Under the pieces are notes generated by a model. That model had not been told where the DNA came from. It saw only the letters and a program-made list of their open reading frames with translations, and did no database searches. This document shows positions 49,719 through 58,849 of a DNA stretch of 59,036 nt, one piece after another (within the stretch, counting starts at the first letter, position 1; each line of letters begins with the position of its first letter). This stretch comes from Clostridiales bacterium (GTDB taxonomy: Bacteria; Bacillota; Clostridia; Lachnospirales; Lachnospiraceae), in NCBI GenBank assembly GCA_012519695.1, contig JAAYPT010000032.1, positions 1 through 59,036 of the forward strand, in the 5' to 3' direction. The translations under genes were made by a program, and so were the position numbers.

Positions 49719-50597
49719 ATGAGCGTACAAGATAAAATAGAAAGAATTTTAAAAGAGATACATGTGCTTTTTTCGAAAAGCCAGACATGTGGACCAAATG
49801 ATTCTATGGTTGTAATAGAAAAGCAAAAAGTATTTGAACTTCTAGAACAACTGAATGTGGCGGTTTATGAAGTGATGGATGAATATGAGGTGACCAGTCA
49901 GAAACATGAATTGTCAGAGCGTCGCAGTCAGAAACGCGGTGAAGAGATTGTAGGAAGAGCCAATCGACATGCGGATGATATTTATGCAGCATCCATTATG
50001 TACACAGACGATGCATTAAGCAGGATTCAAAACATTATGGAAGATGCCAATAAGTCTGTACAACGGATTTTCCGAAAAATGAGTGAAGAGCTGACCGATG
50101 AAAAAGACCAGATACGACAGAATCAATCTGAATTAAGAGAGCAATTGCAGGATTTTGCAGATACACAGAAATATCTGAAATTGATTGAAGAAAACAATCA
50201 GCAGCGTGAAAAAGAATTGCGTGAAAAGATAGAAAAGACAAAAGGAAAAAGAATTCAAAACGAAGGAAAGTCTTATTCTGCCATTCAACCGGAAATTAAG
50301 GTCAATAAGGCTTATTTCGATCAGACCGGAAAGCATTACGATGAAAACGGATATTTGGCAGAAACTTTAGAAGAAGATGAGATTTCGGAAAGCCTTTCTA
50401 AGGTGACCGGTAAGGAATTTGCAGAGAGCCTGCGAAGAAGAGCGGCAATGAGCAGTGAATTGTATGGTGGTAAAGAAGAGAGCCCTAAGGTCCATACAGC
50501 ACCGGAAGTAAAGGTTAACTTAGATGCAGCGTATTTTAAAAAGAAACCGGCCAAGGAAGAAAATAGCGGAAAACGTTTTTCCTTTGGTAAAAAGTAG
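49719..50597 (+). CDS. Coiled-coil protein of unknown function, DivIVA-like features
   Basis: 292 residues. Residues about 1-180 are highly charged and helical, with heptad-like patterning, similar in character to DivIVA/GpsB-type or V-ATPase-stalk-like coils; there is no membrane segment. The C-terminal part has two related short motifs, IKVNKAYFD (about residue 195) and VKVNLDAAYFKKK (about residue 268). I do not recognise the family. AGGGGAAACC precedes the ATG. It lies between the divergent PH-domain genes and a two-component regulator, and a role in envelope or cell-pole organisation is only a guess. Confidence 0.6.
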   Translation: MSVQDKIERILKEIHVLFSKSQTCGPNDSMVVIEKQKVFELLEQLNVAVYEVMDEYEVTSQKHELSERRSQKRGEEIVGRANRHADDIYAASIMYTDDALSRIQNIMEDANKSVQRIFRKMSEELTDEKDQIRQNQSELREQLQDFADTQKYLKLIEENNQQREKELREKIEKTKGKRIQNEGKSYSAIQPEIKVNKAYFDQTGKHYDENGYLAETLEEDEISESLSKVTGKEFAESLRRRAAMSSELYGGKEESPKVHTAPEVKVNLDAAYFKKKPAKEENSGKRFSFGKK

Positions 50598-50671
50598 GAA
50601 CCTTTCGGAAATCTTAATAAATTTCCAATTAGGAAATTAAAAACTAGTTGTTACAATATGAGGTAATGAAT

Positions 50672-51368
50672 ATGAAAAACATTTTAGTGTGTGATGATGA
50701 TAAAGAAATCGTAGACGCAATAGAGATATACTTGCAACAGGAAGGATATAACATCCTGAAGGCATATGATGGCGAGCAGGCATTGGAGGTATTAAAAGAA
50801 CAGGAGGTACATCTGTTAATTATTGACGTAATGATGCCGAAACTAGATGGAATTCGGGCAACACTGAAGATTCGAGAAGAAAGCAGTATTCCCATTATTA
50901 TTTTATCAGCCAAGTCAGAAGATGCAGACAAGATTTTAGGATTGAATATCGGAGCGGATGATTATGTGACAAAACCATTTAATCCGTTGGAATTAGTGGC
51001 AAGAGTAAAGTCTCAGTTGCGAAGATATACCCAGTTGGGCAACGTAGCGGAAAGCAGTCAGAAAATCTATCAGGTAGGTGGATTAGTCATGAACGATGAT
51101 TTAAAAGAAGTGACTGTGGATGATGAGTTGGTGAAACTTACCCCCATTGAATACAATATTTTGTTATTGTTGGTAAAAAAATCAGGGAAAGGTATTTTCC
51201 ATCAATCAGATATATGAAAATATATGGAATGAAGATGCGATTGGAGCGGATAATACCGTGGCAGTACATATTCGCCATATCAGAGAAAAAATAGAAATCA
51301 ATCCCAAGAAACCACGATACTTAAAGGTCGTGTGGGGAGTGGGATATAAGATAGAAAAGTCAAAATAA
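50672..51368 (+). pseudogene. OmpR-family response regulator, frameshifted
   Basis: The receiver domain (VCDDDKEIVDAI, phospho-acceptor in LLIIDVMMPKLDG, YVTKPFNPLELVARV) and the start of the winged helix (VKLTPIEYNILLLLVKKSGK) run to a stop at 51215-51217. The missing end continues in another frame: VFSINQIYENIWNEDA, then AVHIRHIREKIE and KVVWGVGYKIEKSK. Removing one G within 51185-51192 restores a 231-residue protein. GAGGT precedes the ATG at 50672. Its kinase is the next gene. Native function is likely if the shift is a sequence error. Confidence 0.8.
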
Positions 51369-51380
51369 AGGAGTGACGTA

Positions 51381-54086
51381 ATGAAAAAGATACGATATTC
51401 TACCGGATTAAAAGCAACTATGGTGGTTGTTCAACAGATTTTCTTTGTAGTACTGGTGGTATCTATATTGTTGGTAACAACACTTTTTCGGAAAAATATT
51501 CTGGATTTTGGTGATATCAAAAATAAGTCTTTTTCAACGTCGGCATATTTTTCCTCGCTGTTTCAGCAATCAGCCGAGGAAATTTTTAACTTTGTAGAAC
51601 TTCGTAAGAAGTTTGAAACAGATGGAAATTATGACACAGAAAAGCAAATTGATATTCAAAAATATTATAGTAGTCAGGGAAGAGTAGCGGATGGCCCTGA
51701 GGATAAAACGGTAGATGATGATAGCGACACAAGACGCTATTATTTGGGAGATTTGGTAGAATGGGCAAGAAATTATACCTATTCTCAATATAATTTTCAA
51801 TCCAGCTATTACATTGACGATGAAATTCATCAGAAACAGACGGTGACCCGTGAGGGGAAATCTGTTTATAATGAGGAAAAAATCATTGGAAGTCTTGGGG
51901 ATATGAGCCTGGAACTTCAAGAACTTATAGTGGCAAATGTAGAGCATTATTATGGCGGTTCTTATCAAATTCCGGGAGTAGAGACTACCACAGACGGTGA
52001 GGTTACAGTAACACTAACAGAAACAGCTGGAGATGAAGAGACAGTAGATGAAGGGGGAGTAGACGAAGAATTACTGCAAAGTGTCATTCAAAGAGTGATA
52101 GAAGGTGGGTTGTATGACCTGAATAGCGAAGAACTCATATTATTGTTAAAAGATATGGGAATGCAGCAGCAGGGATACAAATCCAATTATAATTTTGTAA
52201 ATGAAAGTTACCTTTCTGTGGATGAAAGAGGCATTTGGAGTGACTATATTCAGGGGAATTGTACAGAAGCTCAAATGCAAAAATCATATGAGGCATTAGA
52301 ATATACACTTGAAAATATCGGACAAGAGGTAAATAATTATAAGAAGTGCTTAAATCGCTATAATCTGGGAAAAGAAGGAAGCAATGTAGCATATTGGATA
52401 AAACGTGGAAGCGATGAACAAGTATATACCAATCTGGGAGAGAAAAGTGCAGACGATTTAATTGCATATGGAAAACAGATGGGAAAATACTTTTTCTATC
52501 AGGAATCTGACATGCGTCTGGAAACCAATGTAAAAGGAATGGAAGATGCCTTTTATAATGGAATCGAGCAGACGTATGGAGGAAAGGGAAATGTTTTGTT
52601 TATCTGTGTAAACACTTCTTTTGCACAACAGGATAGTTTTTATGAGGCACAGCAGGAATATAGCCGATTGTATCCATGGATATATATCGGAACAGTGGCG
52701 ATGGTGGTAAGCGGACTTGGATGGCTGATATGTTTTATTTATTTAAGTACTGTAGCCGGAAAAGGCGGGGAAAACGGAGAAGAAAATCTCACTTGCTGGT
52801 TTGATAAAATTCCTACAGAACTGGTATTTTTAGGAGCAGCCATTTCAACGATAGCAACCATTATTATGTTTGGAGAGGTGCTTTATAGATTCGGTCCGTC
52901 GGAACTGGCGGGAATGCTCATTATGTCAGGGGTTTTGGGATTCTTTAGCTCGGCATTGTTCATGTTGTTTTATTTGAGCTTTGTAAGAAGAATTCGTGCC
53001 GGAATACTGTGGAATCAGAGTATTGCTCACTGGATAGTGCGTGGAGTCGGAATTGTTTTTCATGCGCGTAGACCGATGACTAAAATGATTATCTGGTTTG
53101 CAATCCATTTTGTAGGGTGTCTCATAATGATTCCGCTTTTGACGGAGTGGAATCGAAGATACCAGATATTGGGGATTCTTTGGTTTGTAGGAATGAGTCT
53201 TGTAGAAGGCGTGTTTATTGTAAGAGAAGGCGTACAACGCAATAAAGTGTTGGAAGGAATTAAAAATATTTCGGATGGAAACCTTGAATTTAAAATAGAC
53301 ACTACCCAGTTACAAGGGGATAATAAGAAATTTGCAGAATCAGTAAATGCCATTGGAGACGGATTGTTTCATGCGGTGGATGACAGTATGAAAAATGAAC
53401 GTTTAAAGGCAGACTTGATTACCAATGTATCCCATGATATAAAAACGCCACTTACCTCTATTATTAACTATGTAGACTTGCTGAAACGAGAGGATATACC
53501 AAATGAGAGGGCGCAGAATTACATTAACGTGTTAGAAGCAAAGTCCCAGAGATTGAAGCAACTGACAGAGGATTTGTTAGAGGCATCTAAGATAAGCTCC
53601 GGAAACATCACCTTGCAGATGGAGCGTATTAATTTTGTGGAACTGGTATATCAGACAGGCGGAGAGTTCAACGAGAAGTTCGAGGCGAAGGGACTTACAG
53701 CCGTGACAAAACTTCCAAGAGAGCCGGTAGTGATTATGGCAGACGGCAGACGAATCTGGCGTGTGGTTGAAAACTTATACAATAATGTGGCAAAATATGC
53801 TATGGCAAATACCCGTGTATATGTGGATATGGAAGTGGAAGAAGATTGGGTTACCCTTTCCATTAAAAATATTTCACAGAATGCACTGAATATACAGGCA
53901 GACGAATTAACAGAGCGTTTTATTCGTGGAGATGTGTCAAGAAGTACAGAAGGAAGTGGCTTGGGACTTTCCATTGCCAAAAATCTCACCAAGCTTATGG
54001 GTGGTGAATTTGAGATATATTTGGATGGGGATTTGTTTAAGGTTACCATAGGATTTAGCAGGGAACCAGAGAAAACAGAAGAATAA
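51381..54086 (+). CDS. Large sensor histidine kinase
   Basis: 901-residue kinase. One helix (about residues 12-35) is followed by a ~390-residue extracellular domain I do not recognise, then five helices (about residues 430-620), a HAMP-like linker, the HisKA box ITNVSHDIKTPLTSIINYVDL (His about residue 690) and a HATPase_c domain (VENLYNNVAKYA, GSGLGLSIAKNL). GGAGTG precedes the ATG, 12 bp after its regulator. The big sensor domain suggests it reads a bulky extracellular ligand or envelope state. Confidence 0.9.
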   Translation: MKKIRYSTGLKATMVVVQQIFFVVLVVSILLVTTLFRKNILDFGDIKNKSFSTSAYFSSLFQQSAEEIFNFVELRKKFETDGNYDTEKQIDIQKYYSSQGRVADGPEDKTVDDDSDTRRYYLGDLVEWARNYTYSQYNFQSSYYIDDEIHQKQTVTREGKSVYNEEKIIGSLGDMSLELQELIVANVEHYYGGSYQIPGVETTTDGEVTVTLTETAGDEETVDEGGVDEELLQSVIQRVIEGGLYDLNSEELILLLKDMGMQQQGYKSNYNFVNESYLSVDERGIWSDYIQGNCTEAQMQKSYEALEYTLENIGQEVNNYKKCLNRYNLGKEGSNVAYWIKRGSDEQVYTNLGEKSADDLIAYGKQMGKYFFYQESDMRLETNVKGMEDAFYNGIEQTYGGKGNVLFICVNTSFAQQDSFYEAQQEYSRLYPWIYIGTVAMVVSGLGWLICFIYLSTVAGKGGENGEENLTCWFDKIPTELVFLGAAISTIATIIMFGEVLYRFGPSELAGMLIMSGVLGFFSSALFMLFYLSFVRRIRAGILWNQSIAHWIVRGVGIVFHARRPMTKMIIWFAIHFVGCLIMIPLLTEWNRRYQILGILWFVGMSLVEGVFIVREGVQRNKVLEGIKNISDGNLEFKIDTTQLQGDNKKFAESVNAIGDGLFHAVDDSMKNERLKADLITNVSHDIKTPLTSIINYVDLLKREDIPNERAQNYINVLEAKSQRLKQLTEDLLEASKISSGNITLQMERINFVELVYQTGGEFNEKFEAKGLTAVTKLPREPVVIMADGRRIWRVVENLYNNVAKYAMANTRVYVDMEVEEDWVTLSIKNISQNALNIQADELTERFIRGDVSRSTEGSGLGLSIAKNLTKLMGGEFEIYLDGDLFKVTIGFSREPEKTEE

Positions 54087-54113
54087 ACAGATACAGTTGG
54101 AGGAGGATGAAAA

Positions 54114-54368
54114 ATGGCATTAAAAAGCAGCGTTGAAAGGGCAGAAAAGAAGGCAGGAGGCTTTGCAACTGCAAGAAAAAATGTAGTAATTCAGTATCAG
54201 GGAAGAGAACGTTTAGAACAAAATTTACTGGACTTGGTGCGAAGAGATATTTTGCGTCAGGGAGTTACCGATGAAGAAATTAACGAAGTAAATGTTTATA
54301 TCAAACCGGAAGAATCAGCGGTATTCTATGTGGTAAACGGAGAAGTGGAAGGAAAAATTGCATTTTAA
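54114..54368 (+). CDS. DUF6465-type small conserved protein
   Basis: 84-residue basic protein with a conserved FYVVNGEVEGKIAF end and a helical centre. It matches the pattern of a short Lachnospiraceae family with no known function. GGAGGAGG precedes the ATG. It lies between the sensor kinase and parA with short gaps, so it may be co-transcribed with parA. Confidence 0.65.
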   Translation: MALKSSVERAEKKAGGFATARKNVVIQYQGRERLEQNLLDLVRRDILRQGVTDEEINEVNVYIKPEESAVFYVVNGEVEGKIAF

Positions 54369-54403
54369 AAAGATAAGCAGGAAGAAGTGGAGGAGAAGAT
54401 ACA

Positions 54404-55162
54404 ATGACAGTTACATATGTAGTAGCAAATCAGAAGGGCGGAATTGGTAAGACAACCACAGCAACTACGTTAGCAGGAATTTTAGGAAAAAAAGGAAAAA
54501 CCCTTTTAATTGATGCAGACCCACAGGGAAACAGTAGTGCAACCTATCAGGCGAAAATTGAAGATCAGGCAACCCTATATGATGTTATGGTAGATTCGGA
54601 TATGTTGCCATTGGAGGATGCAATTCAACATATGCCAAACGGAGATATTGTGGCATCAGACCCATTGCTCAGTAAGGCAGAAAAGATGTTAGATGGTGAC
54701 GTGGAAGGACTATATCGCTTAAAGGATGCCATAGAAGAACTGGGTGGATATGATTATATTGTAATAGATACAGCACCGTCATTAAATGTGATTTTATATA
54801 ATTGTCTGATTGCAGCCGATGAAGTTATTATTCCGGTAATGGCAGATGCATACTCTATGCAGGGCTTGCAGCAGTTGTATAATACAATCAAAGCAGTACA
54901 AAGAAGACAGAATCCGGCACTTAAGATTGCAGGACTGCTGCTGGTGAAGTTTTCCGGACGTTCCAATCTGGAAAAAACAGTGGAAAAGGAATTAGAACAG
55001 CAGGCGCAGGAGTTGGGAACAAAGGTATTTAAAACAGCAATTCGTGAGTGTATCAAAACCAAGGAAGCGCAAAGAGCTAAGCAGTTACTGAGTGACTATG
55101 CACCAAATTGTACCAGTATGCAGGACTATCAGGCATTTGCAGAGGAGCTCATAGGAAAATAA
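54404..55162 (+). CDS. ParA/Soj-family ATPase
   Basis: 252-residue deviant-Walker ATPase. The motif KGGIGKTTTATTLA (with the signature Lys), VIDADPQGNSSAT and YIVIDTAPSLN are typical of ParA/Soj, which moves DNA or protein complexes on nucleoids. There is no ParB next to it, unlike the chromosomal soj-spo0J pair, so it may position another cargo or act with a ParB elsewhere. GGAGG precedes the ATG. Confidence 0.88.
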   Translation: MTVTYVVANQKGGIGKTTTATTLAGILGKKGKTLLIDADPQGNSSATYQAKIEDQATLYDVMVDSDMLPLEDAIQHMPNGDIVASDPLLSKAEKMLDGDVEGLYRLKDAIEELGGYDYIVIDTAPSLNVILYNCLIAADEVIIPVMADAYSMQGLQQLYNTIKAVQRRQNPALKIAGLLLVKFSGRSNLEKTVEKELEQQAQELGTKVFKTAIRECIKTKEAQRAKQLLSDYAPNCTSMQDYQAFAEELIGK

Positions 55163-55258
55163 AGGGATTCATCGGATGGATTTGACATCTAAACATAGGA
55201 AGGTTACAATATAAGAGTTCTGGTTAGACAGGACTAAAATATAAAAAGAGGAAAAAAG

Positions 55259-55978
55259 ATGAAAAAGAGAGTAATTGCATGCATGTTAGCACTGACTATG
55301 GTATTTTCAGTGACAGCATGTGGAAATGACAACAAGAAAGACACAAAAGAAACATCCAAGACAGAGCAGCAAAAGGATAAGGATGAAAAAGATTTAGAAA
55401 GTGAAGACGTTGACGAAGCGGAAGATACAGAGGAAGATACAGTAACCGCAGAACGTGGAACTTTTGATGGAAATGTTTACACAAACGAAAGCATGGGATT
55501 TCAGGCAACATTTCCAGAGGGCTGTACGCTGTATAGCGATGAAGAGATTCAGGAAGTAGTAGGAAATGGTTCTGATATTATGGAAGAAGCATACGACAGT
55601 GATACCATTGAAAACAGTCTTTCCGGAACCATTTATGATGTTATTGCAGTAACAGCAGACCAGACAACTAATATCCAGATTGTAATGGAAGATACAGAGG
55701 TAACAGCAGGAAGAGAGCTGACAGCAGATGAGTATGCACAGGCAATGACAACCAATTTAAAGACAGCATATAAAAGTGCCGGAATCGATGTAGGTGAGCC
55801 GGAAGTTACAGATGCAACATTAGGCGGCATGGACTTTAAAGTGGTTTCATTAAGTGCAGGTCAAATGACACAGGAATATTATGCACATAAAGTTGGCAAT
55901 TATATGTTAGTATTTACAATGACATATACAGACCCAACAGCAGTACAGGAGTTTTTAAATTCTGTAACTGCGCTCTAA
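55259..55978 (+). CDS. Lipoprotein with acidic linker
   Basis: 239-residue surface lipoprotein. The signal peptide ends in the lipobox FSVTACG (Cys about residue 22). A Lys/Glu/Asp-rich linker (about 23-65) leads to a compact domain (FDGNVYTNESMGFQATFPEG at its start, ending LVFTMTYTDPTAVQEFLNS) that resembles small PsbP/DUF-type domains of Gram-positive lipoproteins. Function unknown. Confidence 0.75.
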   Translation: MKKRVIACMLALTMVFSVTACGNDNKKDTKETSKTEQQKDKDEKDLESEDVDEAEDTEEDTVTAERGTFDGNVYTNESMGFQATFPEGCTLYSDEEIQEVVGNGSDIMEEAYDSDTIENSLSGTIYDVIAVTADQTTNIQIVMEDTEVTAGRELTADEYAQAMTTNLKTAYKSAGIDVGEPEVTDATLGGMDFKVVSLSAGQMTQEYYAHKVGNYMLVFTMTYTDPTAVQEFLNSVTAL

Positions 55979-56001
55979 TAAAAATATGCGTAGAACTTAG
56001 G

Positions 56002-56050
56002 AAAATTCTCTTACATACAATGTGAAAGCAGGTATGCAGGAGAATTTTTT
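56002..56050 (+). terminator. Terminator after the lipoprotein gene
   Basis: AAAATTCTC and GAGAATTTTTT form the stem, extended inwards by TACATAC/GTATG-like pairing, with a T-run. Confidence 0.7.
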
Positions 56051-56162
56051 GTCATGAGAAAGACGTTGGTATATTGTATAAAAGTACAGATTTTCTTATG
56101 ATATAAAAATGTTCCACTAAGGGTGTGTATTGGCATAAGAAGTAAAAGGAAGTCATATAAAA

Positions 56163-56191
56163 TTGACATAAAATAGGAAAAATGCTATCCT
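56163..56191 (+). promoter_or_regulatory. Promoter of the T7SS-like operon
   Basis: TTGACA (56163-56168), 17-bp spacer, extended -10 TGC-TATCCT (TATCCT 56186-56191). A leader of about 100 nt precedes the first gene. The 318-bp gap to the lipoprotein gene otherwise holds that gene's terminator and AT-rich DNA. Confidence 0.65.
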
Positions 56192-56297
56192 AATAAACGA
56201 GGGAATAAAGGGTATCTAATGATTGTATACTTATTCACGATTTTGTAATTCTACAAAATTATTCCCGTAAGAGTAAATAAAATAGAGGAGGTACGCA

Positions 56298-56741
56298 ATG
56301 CGTCAGACACAGGCAGAACAAAGAGAGGCACAGCGTCAGGCAATACGTGCTCAGATAAGAAATTGTGAAAATACCATAGATGATTTAAATCAAGAAATTG
56401 GAAGAATAAATCAAAAGTTGGAACGACAGCAAGAAGCAAAAAAACGCTATGATAATATGTGTATTCAAGTTGAAAGTGCTAAGGAGAGAAAGCGTGGAAA
56501 TACGCGTAATATGGAATCATATGTAAGAAATGTAAAATTCCTGTATGGTTATCAAAGCCGTATGTATGAATTCTTAGATGGGCAGAGGGCTTCAGAAAGT
56601 CGAAGATGTATGGAAGAAGTAGCTGAAAAAATGACAACTGCAATCAATGATAATATACAGAGGTTAGAAGAATTAAGAAGACAAATTGCAGACTATCATA
56701 GTAAAATAGCGCAATTAAACAGAAAATTGGGAGGAATATAA
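56298..56741 (+). CDS. Helical small protein, YwqH/DUF5082-like
   Basis: 147-residue, almost wholly helical protein with heptad-rich coils and a central break near residues 72-90. Size, helix-break-helix form and place as first gene of a run with a WXG100-sized protein and a larger putative effector resemble the Lap/YwqH-type partners of type VII-secreted LXG toxins. GAGGAGG precedes the ATG. Its stop abuts the next start. Confidence 0.5.
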   Translation: MRQTQAEQREAQRQAIRAQIRNCENTIDDLNQEIGRINQKLERQQEAKKRYDNMCIQVESAKERKRGNTRNMESYVRNVKFLYGYQSRMYEFLDGQRASESRRCMEEVAEKMTTAINDNIQRLEELRRQIADYHSKIAQLNRKLGGI

Positions 56742-57044
56742 ATGGAAGGCATATTAGCGAAAGATATTGTAGTAATTGATGATAATTATACCGCGCAGGT
56801 AAAGCAGGATTATTTGGTGGCAGGAGAGAGGATGAATGAGGTCATAACGGAGTATGTCAGTATTTTAAAAGGAGTCGTGAACGAAGGTGGTCTGAGTGGA
56901 AAAACAGCACAAAAATTAGGTCAGTTTGCAGATTTGGCAGAAGCGTTGCTGAAAGACACCATGCTTAATTGGTCAACACAGTTGGCAAGCCAGATGGAGC
57001 AGTATGTAGCAGAAATAGATACAGCAGATATGGAAATATATTAG
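56742..57044 (+). CDS. WXG100-sized helical protein
   Basis: 100-residue two-helix protein with one Trp (LNWSTQLA, about residue 80), the size and composition of ESAT-6/WXG100-like proteins, although the WxG turn is not in the standard middle position. It may be the secretion partner of the 502-residue protein downstream. It lacks a strong ribosome site and begins right after the previous stop, so translation is probably coupled. Confidence 0.45.
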   Translation: MEGILAKDIVVIDDNYTAQVKQDYLVAGERMNEVITEYVSILKGVVNEGGLSGKTAQKLGQFADLAEALLKDTMLNWSTQLASQMEQYVAEIDTADMEIY

Positions 57045-57055
57045 GAGGGGCAGCA

Positions 57056-57340
57056 GTGATAACTACAGTTGGTGTAAGGAATGAGAAAATAGAAGAAGCA
57101 GTATTGAAATTGAATGGATTAGAGGAAAAGTTAGAGGAAATTAACGTGACAAAAGGAAAAGAAGAAGGAGGTGCTGGAACTACTTACGAAAAAATGGAAA
57201 AAATAGAGGAAAAGGTAAGTAGCAGTAAAGATAGTATGAAAAAGTTGATAGAAGCTACTGTAACATTTTTGGAGGGAACAAAAGAAACGGTACAGAACGC
57301 AGATAAAAAAGCGGGAAATCGCTTAGAGAGGATTGTATAA
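57056..57340 (+). CDS. Small helical protein, YwqI/DUF5344-like
   Basis: 94-residue helical protein with a low-complexity charged middle (KGKEEGGAG). Position and size recall YwqI-like helpers in LXG loci. The start is GTG at 57056 behind AGGAGGGG; the in-frame ATG at 56969 would overlap the previous gene and lacks a ribosome site. Its stop touches the next ATG. Confidence 0.45.
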   Translation: MITTVGVRNEKIEEAVLKLNGLEEKLEEINVTKGKEEGGAGTTYEKMEKIEEKVSSSKDSMKKLIEATVTFLEGTKETVQNADKKAGNRLERIV

Positions 57341-58849
57341 ATGGGAAGAAAAAGAGTATTTACAACAGAAGTATATGATGCATTGGAGAGTGGAATTTCA
57401 ACAGAGCCGTTTTTGGATTTTTTCACAGATATTCCATTACATGCCCAAGATGCGTTTGGCGGTATAGATTTAGAAGATGATTTGGGAAATATAGAACGGT
57501 ATATGACAGATATTTCCGATTTGAATGATTATACGGTAGAAAAATTGAAACAGATTTTTTTAAATGTAGAAGGGGTAGATAAGCGATATGGAAGAATCCT
57601 TCAGGCACAGGTGGATACAGTGCAGGCATTTGATACAGTCGTAAAGAGATTGACAGAAGAAATAGGAAATAAAAATTTTATAACGGAGTTTGATAGTACT
57701 GCTTTTTTTGCCTCTGTTTCACAGGAAGCAAATATTTTGCTGCAAATGAGATGGAGAGAAATATTACAAAAGCCTGCCAATGAAATCACACAGGAGGAGT
57801 ATATGCAGTTGGCAGAACTTTTGGTTCGAAGTGGGGATGCAGAACTTTTAGAAGATATGTTGAATCTGTGTTATGACTATTCAGAGGTGGAAACTCGGAG
57901 TGAAGGAGGAATTACAGTTACTATTGTATCTTATAACGCGAGTGAAAAGCTAAAGAAACTTGCGGATGCGGCAAATGCCGTAATGATGATTTTGGAGGCA
58001 TCGTGTATGCAAGGAGTAGATATTGACGAAAGTATGAGAAAGAATGCAATTCGTATCAATCAATTAATGCAGACATTTCTGCCATATAGTGAAGCTTTGG
58101 ATATTGCTACAACGGAAAATATGCAGGGGGACAGGAAAGTTACATCGGAAAAATTAATAGAAGTTTCTTATACCAGTGAGGGATTGTTACGACTGCAATT
58201 TTTCCGATATCCAGGTAAAAATCAGGTATGGATAGAACAGCAACCCACAGTTATTTCAATATCTTCACCTGCGAGGGGGCAGGCAGGGGAAAATGAGGCT
58301 AAGGATGAAAGCTTTCGGTATATGGCGGCATATATTGGAAATGATACGGTCTTACAATCTGTTTCTCAAGAAACAGTTTCACAGGTGCTGTCTGCATTTA
58401 TAGGAGAAATACCGGGAAGTGGTGTGGCAGGCGCGGTTCAGAGTATTATTTCAGCTGGAATAGATGCTGCAAATAATCCAATTGGAGCATGTCAGGAAAT
58501 AGCAGGCGTAGGAATTCTGGCAGATATGTTCCAAATGACCTATGTGTCTTCTGATATAAACGGAAATGCTAATTTACATGCATATTCTCTGTATCCAAGT
58601 GAAACAACACAAAACTGGGTAAAAGCATTTAATGAGTATATGCAGAATGGAAGTGGGGCTGAAGAGGCAGTTGGATGTGGGTATAGTAAACTGCCGGGAG
58701 GAGAATTGACGGTGGAGTATTTAATGGCACATCCAAATGAAGTGTGTGAGATATTTAATATGCTGAATATAAAGGCAGGAGATAATGATAGATTAGATGG
58801 ATATAGCCAAGACATAATAAATATTTATAAGGAGCTGGAAAATGAGTAA
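57341..58849 (+). CDS. Putative type VII-secreted LXG-like effector
   Basis: 502-residue protein without a signal peptide. Residues about 1-130 are helical (DLGNIERYMTDISDLNDY, then VDTVQAFDTVVKRL), as in LXG-type targeting domains. The middle is helical with a basic hydrophilic region. The C-terminal part has a glycine-rich amphipathic stretch (GEIPGSGVAGAVQSIISAGI, about residues 352-371), seen in some membrane-active or polymorphic toxins. I recognise no catalytic motif. It is the largest gene of the run and overlaps the next start by 8 bp. Confidence 0.4.
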   Translation: MGRKRVFTTEVYDALESGISTEPFLDFFTDIPLHAQDAFGGIDLEDDLGNIERYMTDISDLNDYTVEKLKQIFLNVEGVDKRYGRILQAQVDTVQAFDTVVKRLTEEIGNKNFITEFDSTAFFASVSQEANILLQMRWREILQKPANEITQEEYMQLAELLVRSGDAELLEDMLNLCYDYSEVETRSEGGITVTIVSYNASEKLKKLADAANAVMMILEASCMQGVDIDESMRKNAIRINQLMQTFLPYSEALDIATTENMQGDRKVTSEKLIEVSYTSEGLLRLQFFRYPGKNQVWIEQQPTVISISSPARGQAGENEAKDESFRYMAAYIGNDTVLQSVSQETVSQVLSAFIGEIPGSGVAGAVQSIISAGIDAANNPIGACQEIAGVGILADMFQMTYVSSDINGNANLHAYSLYPSETTQNWVKAFNEYMQNGSGAEEAVGCGYSKLPGGELTVEYLMAHPNEVCEIFNMLNIKAGDNDRLDGYSQDIINIYKELENE

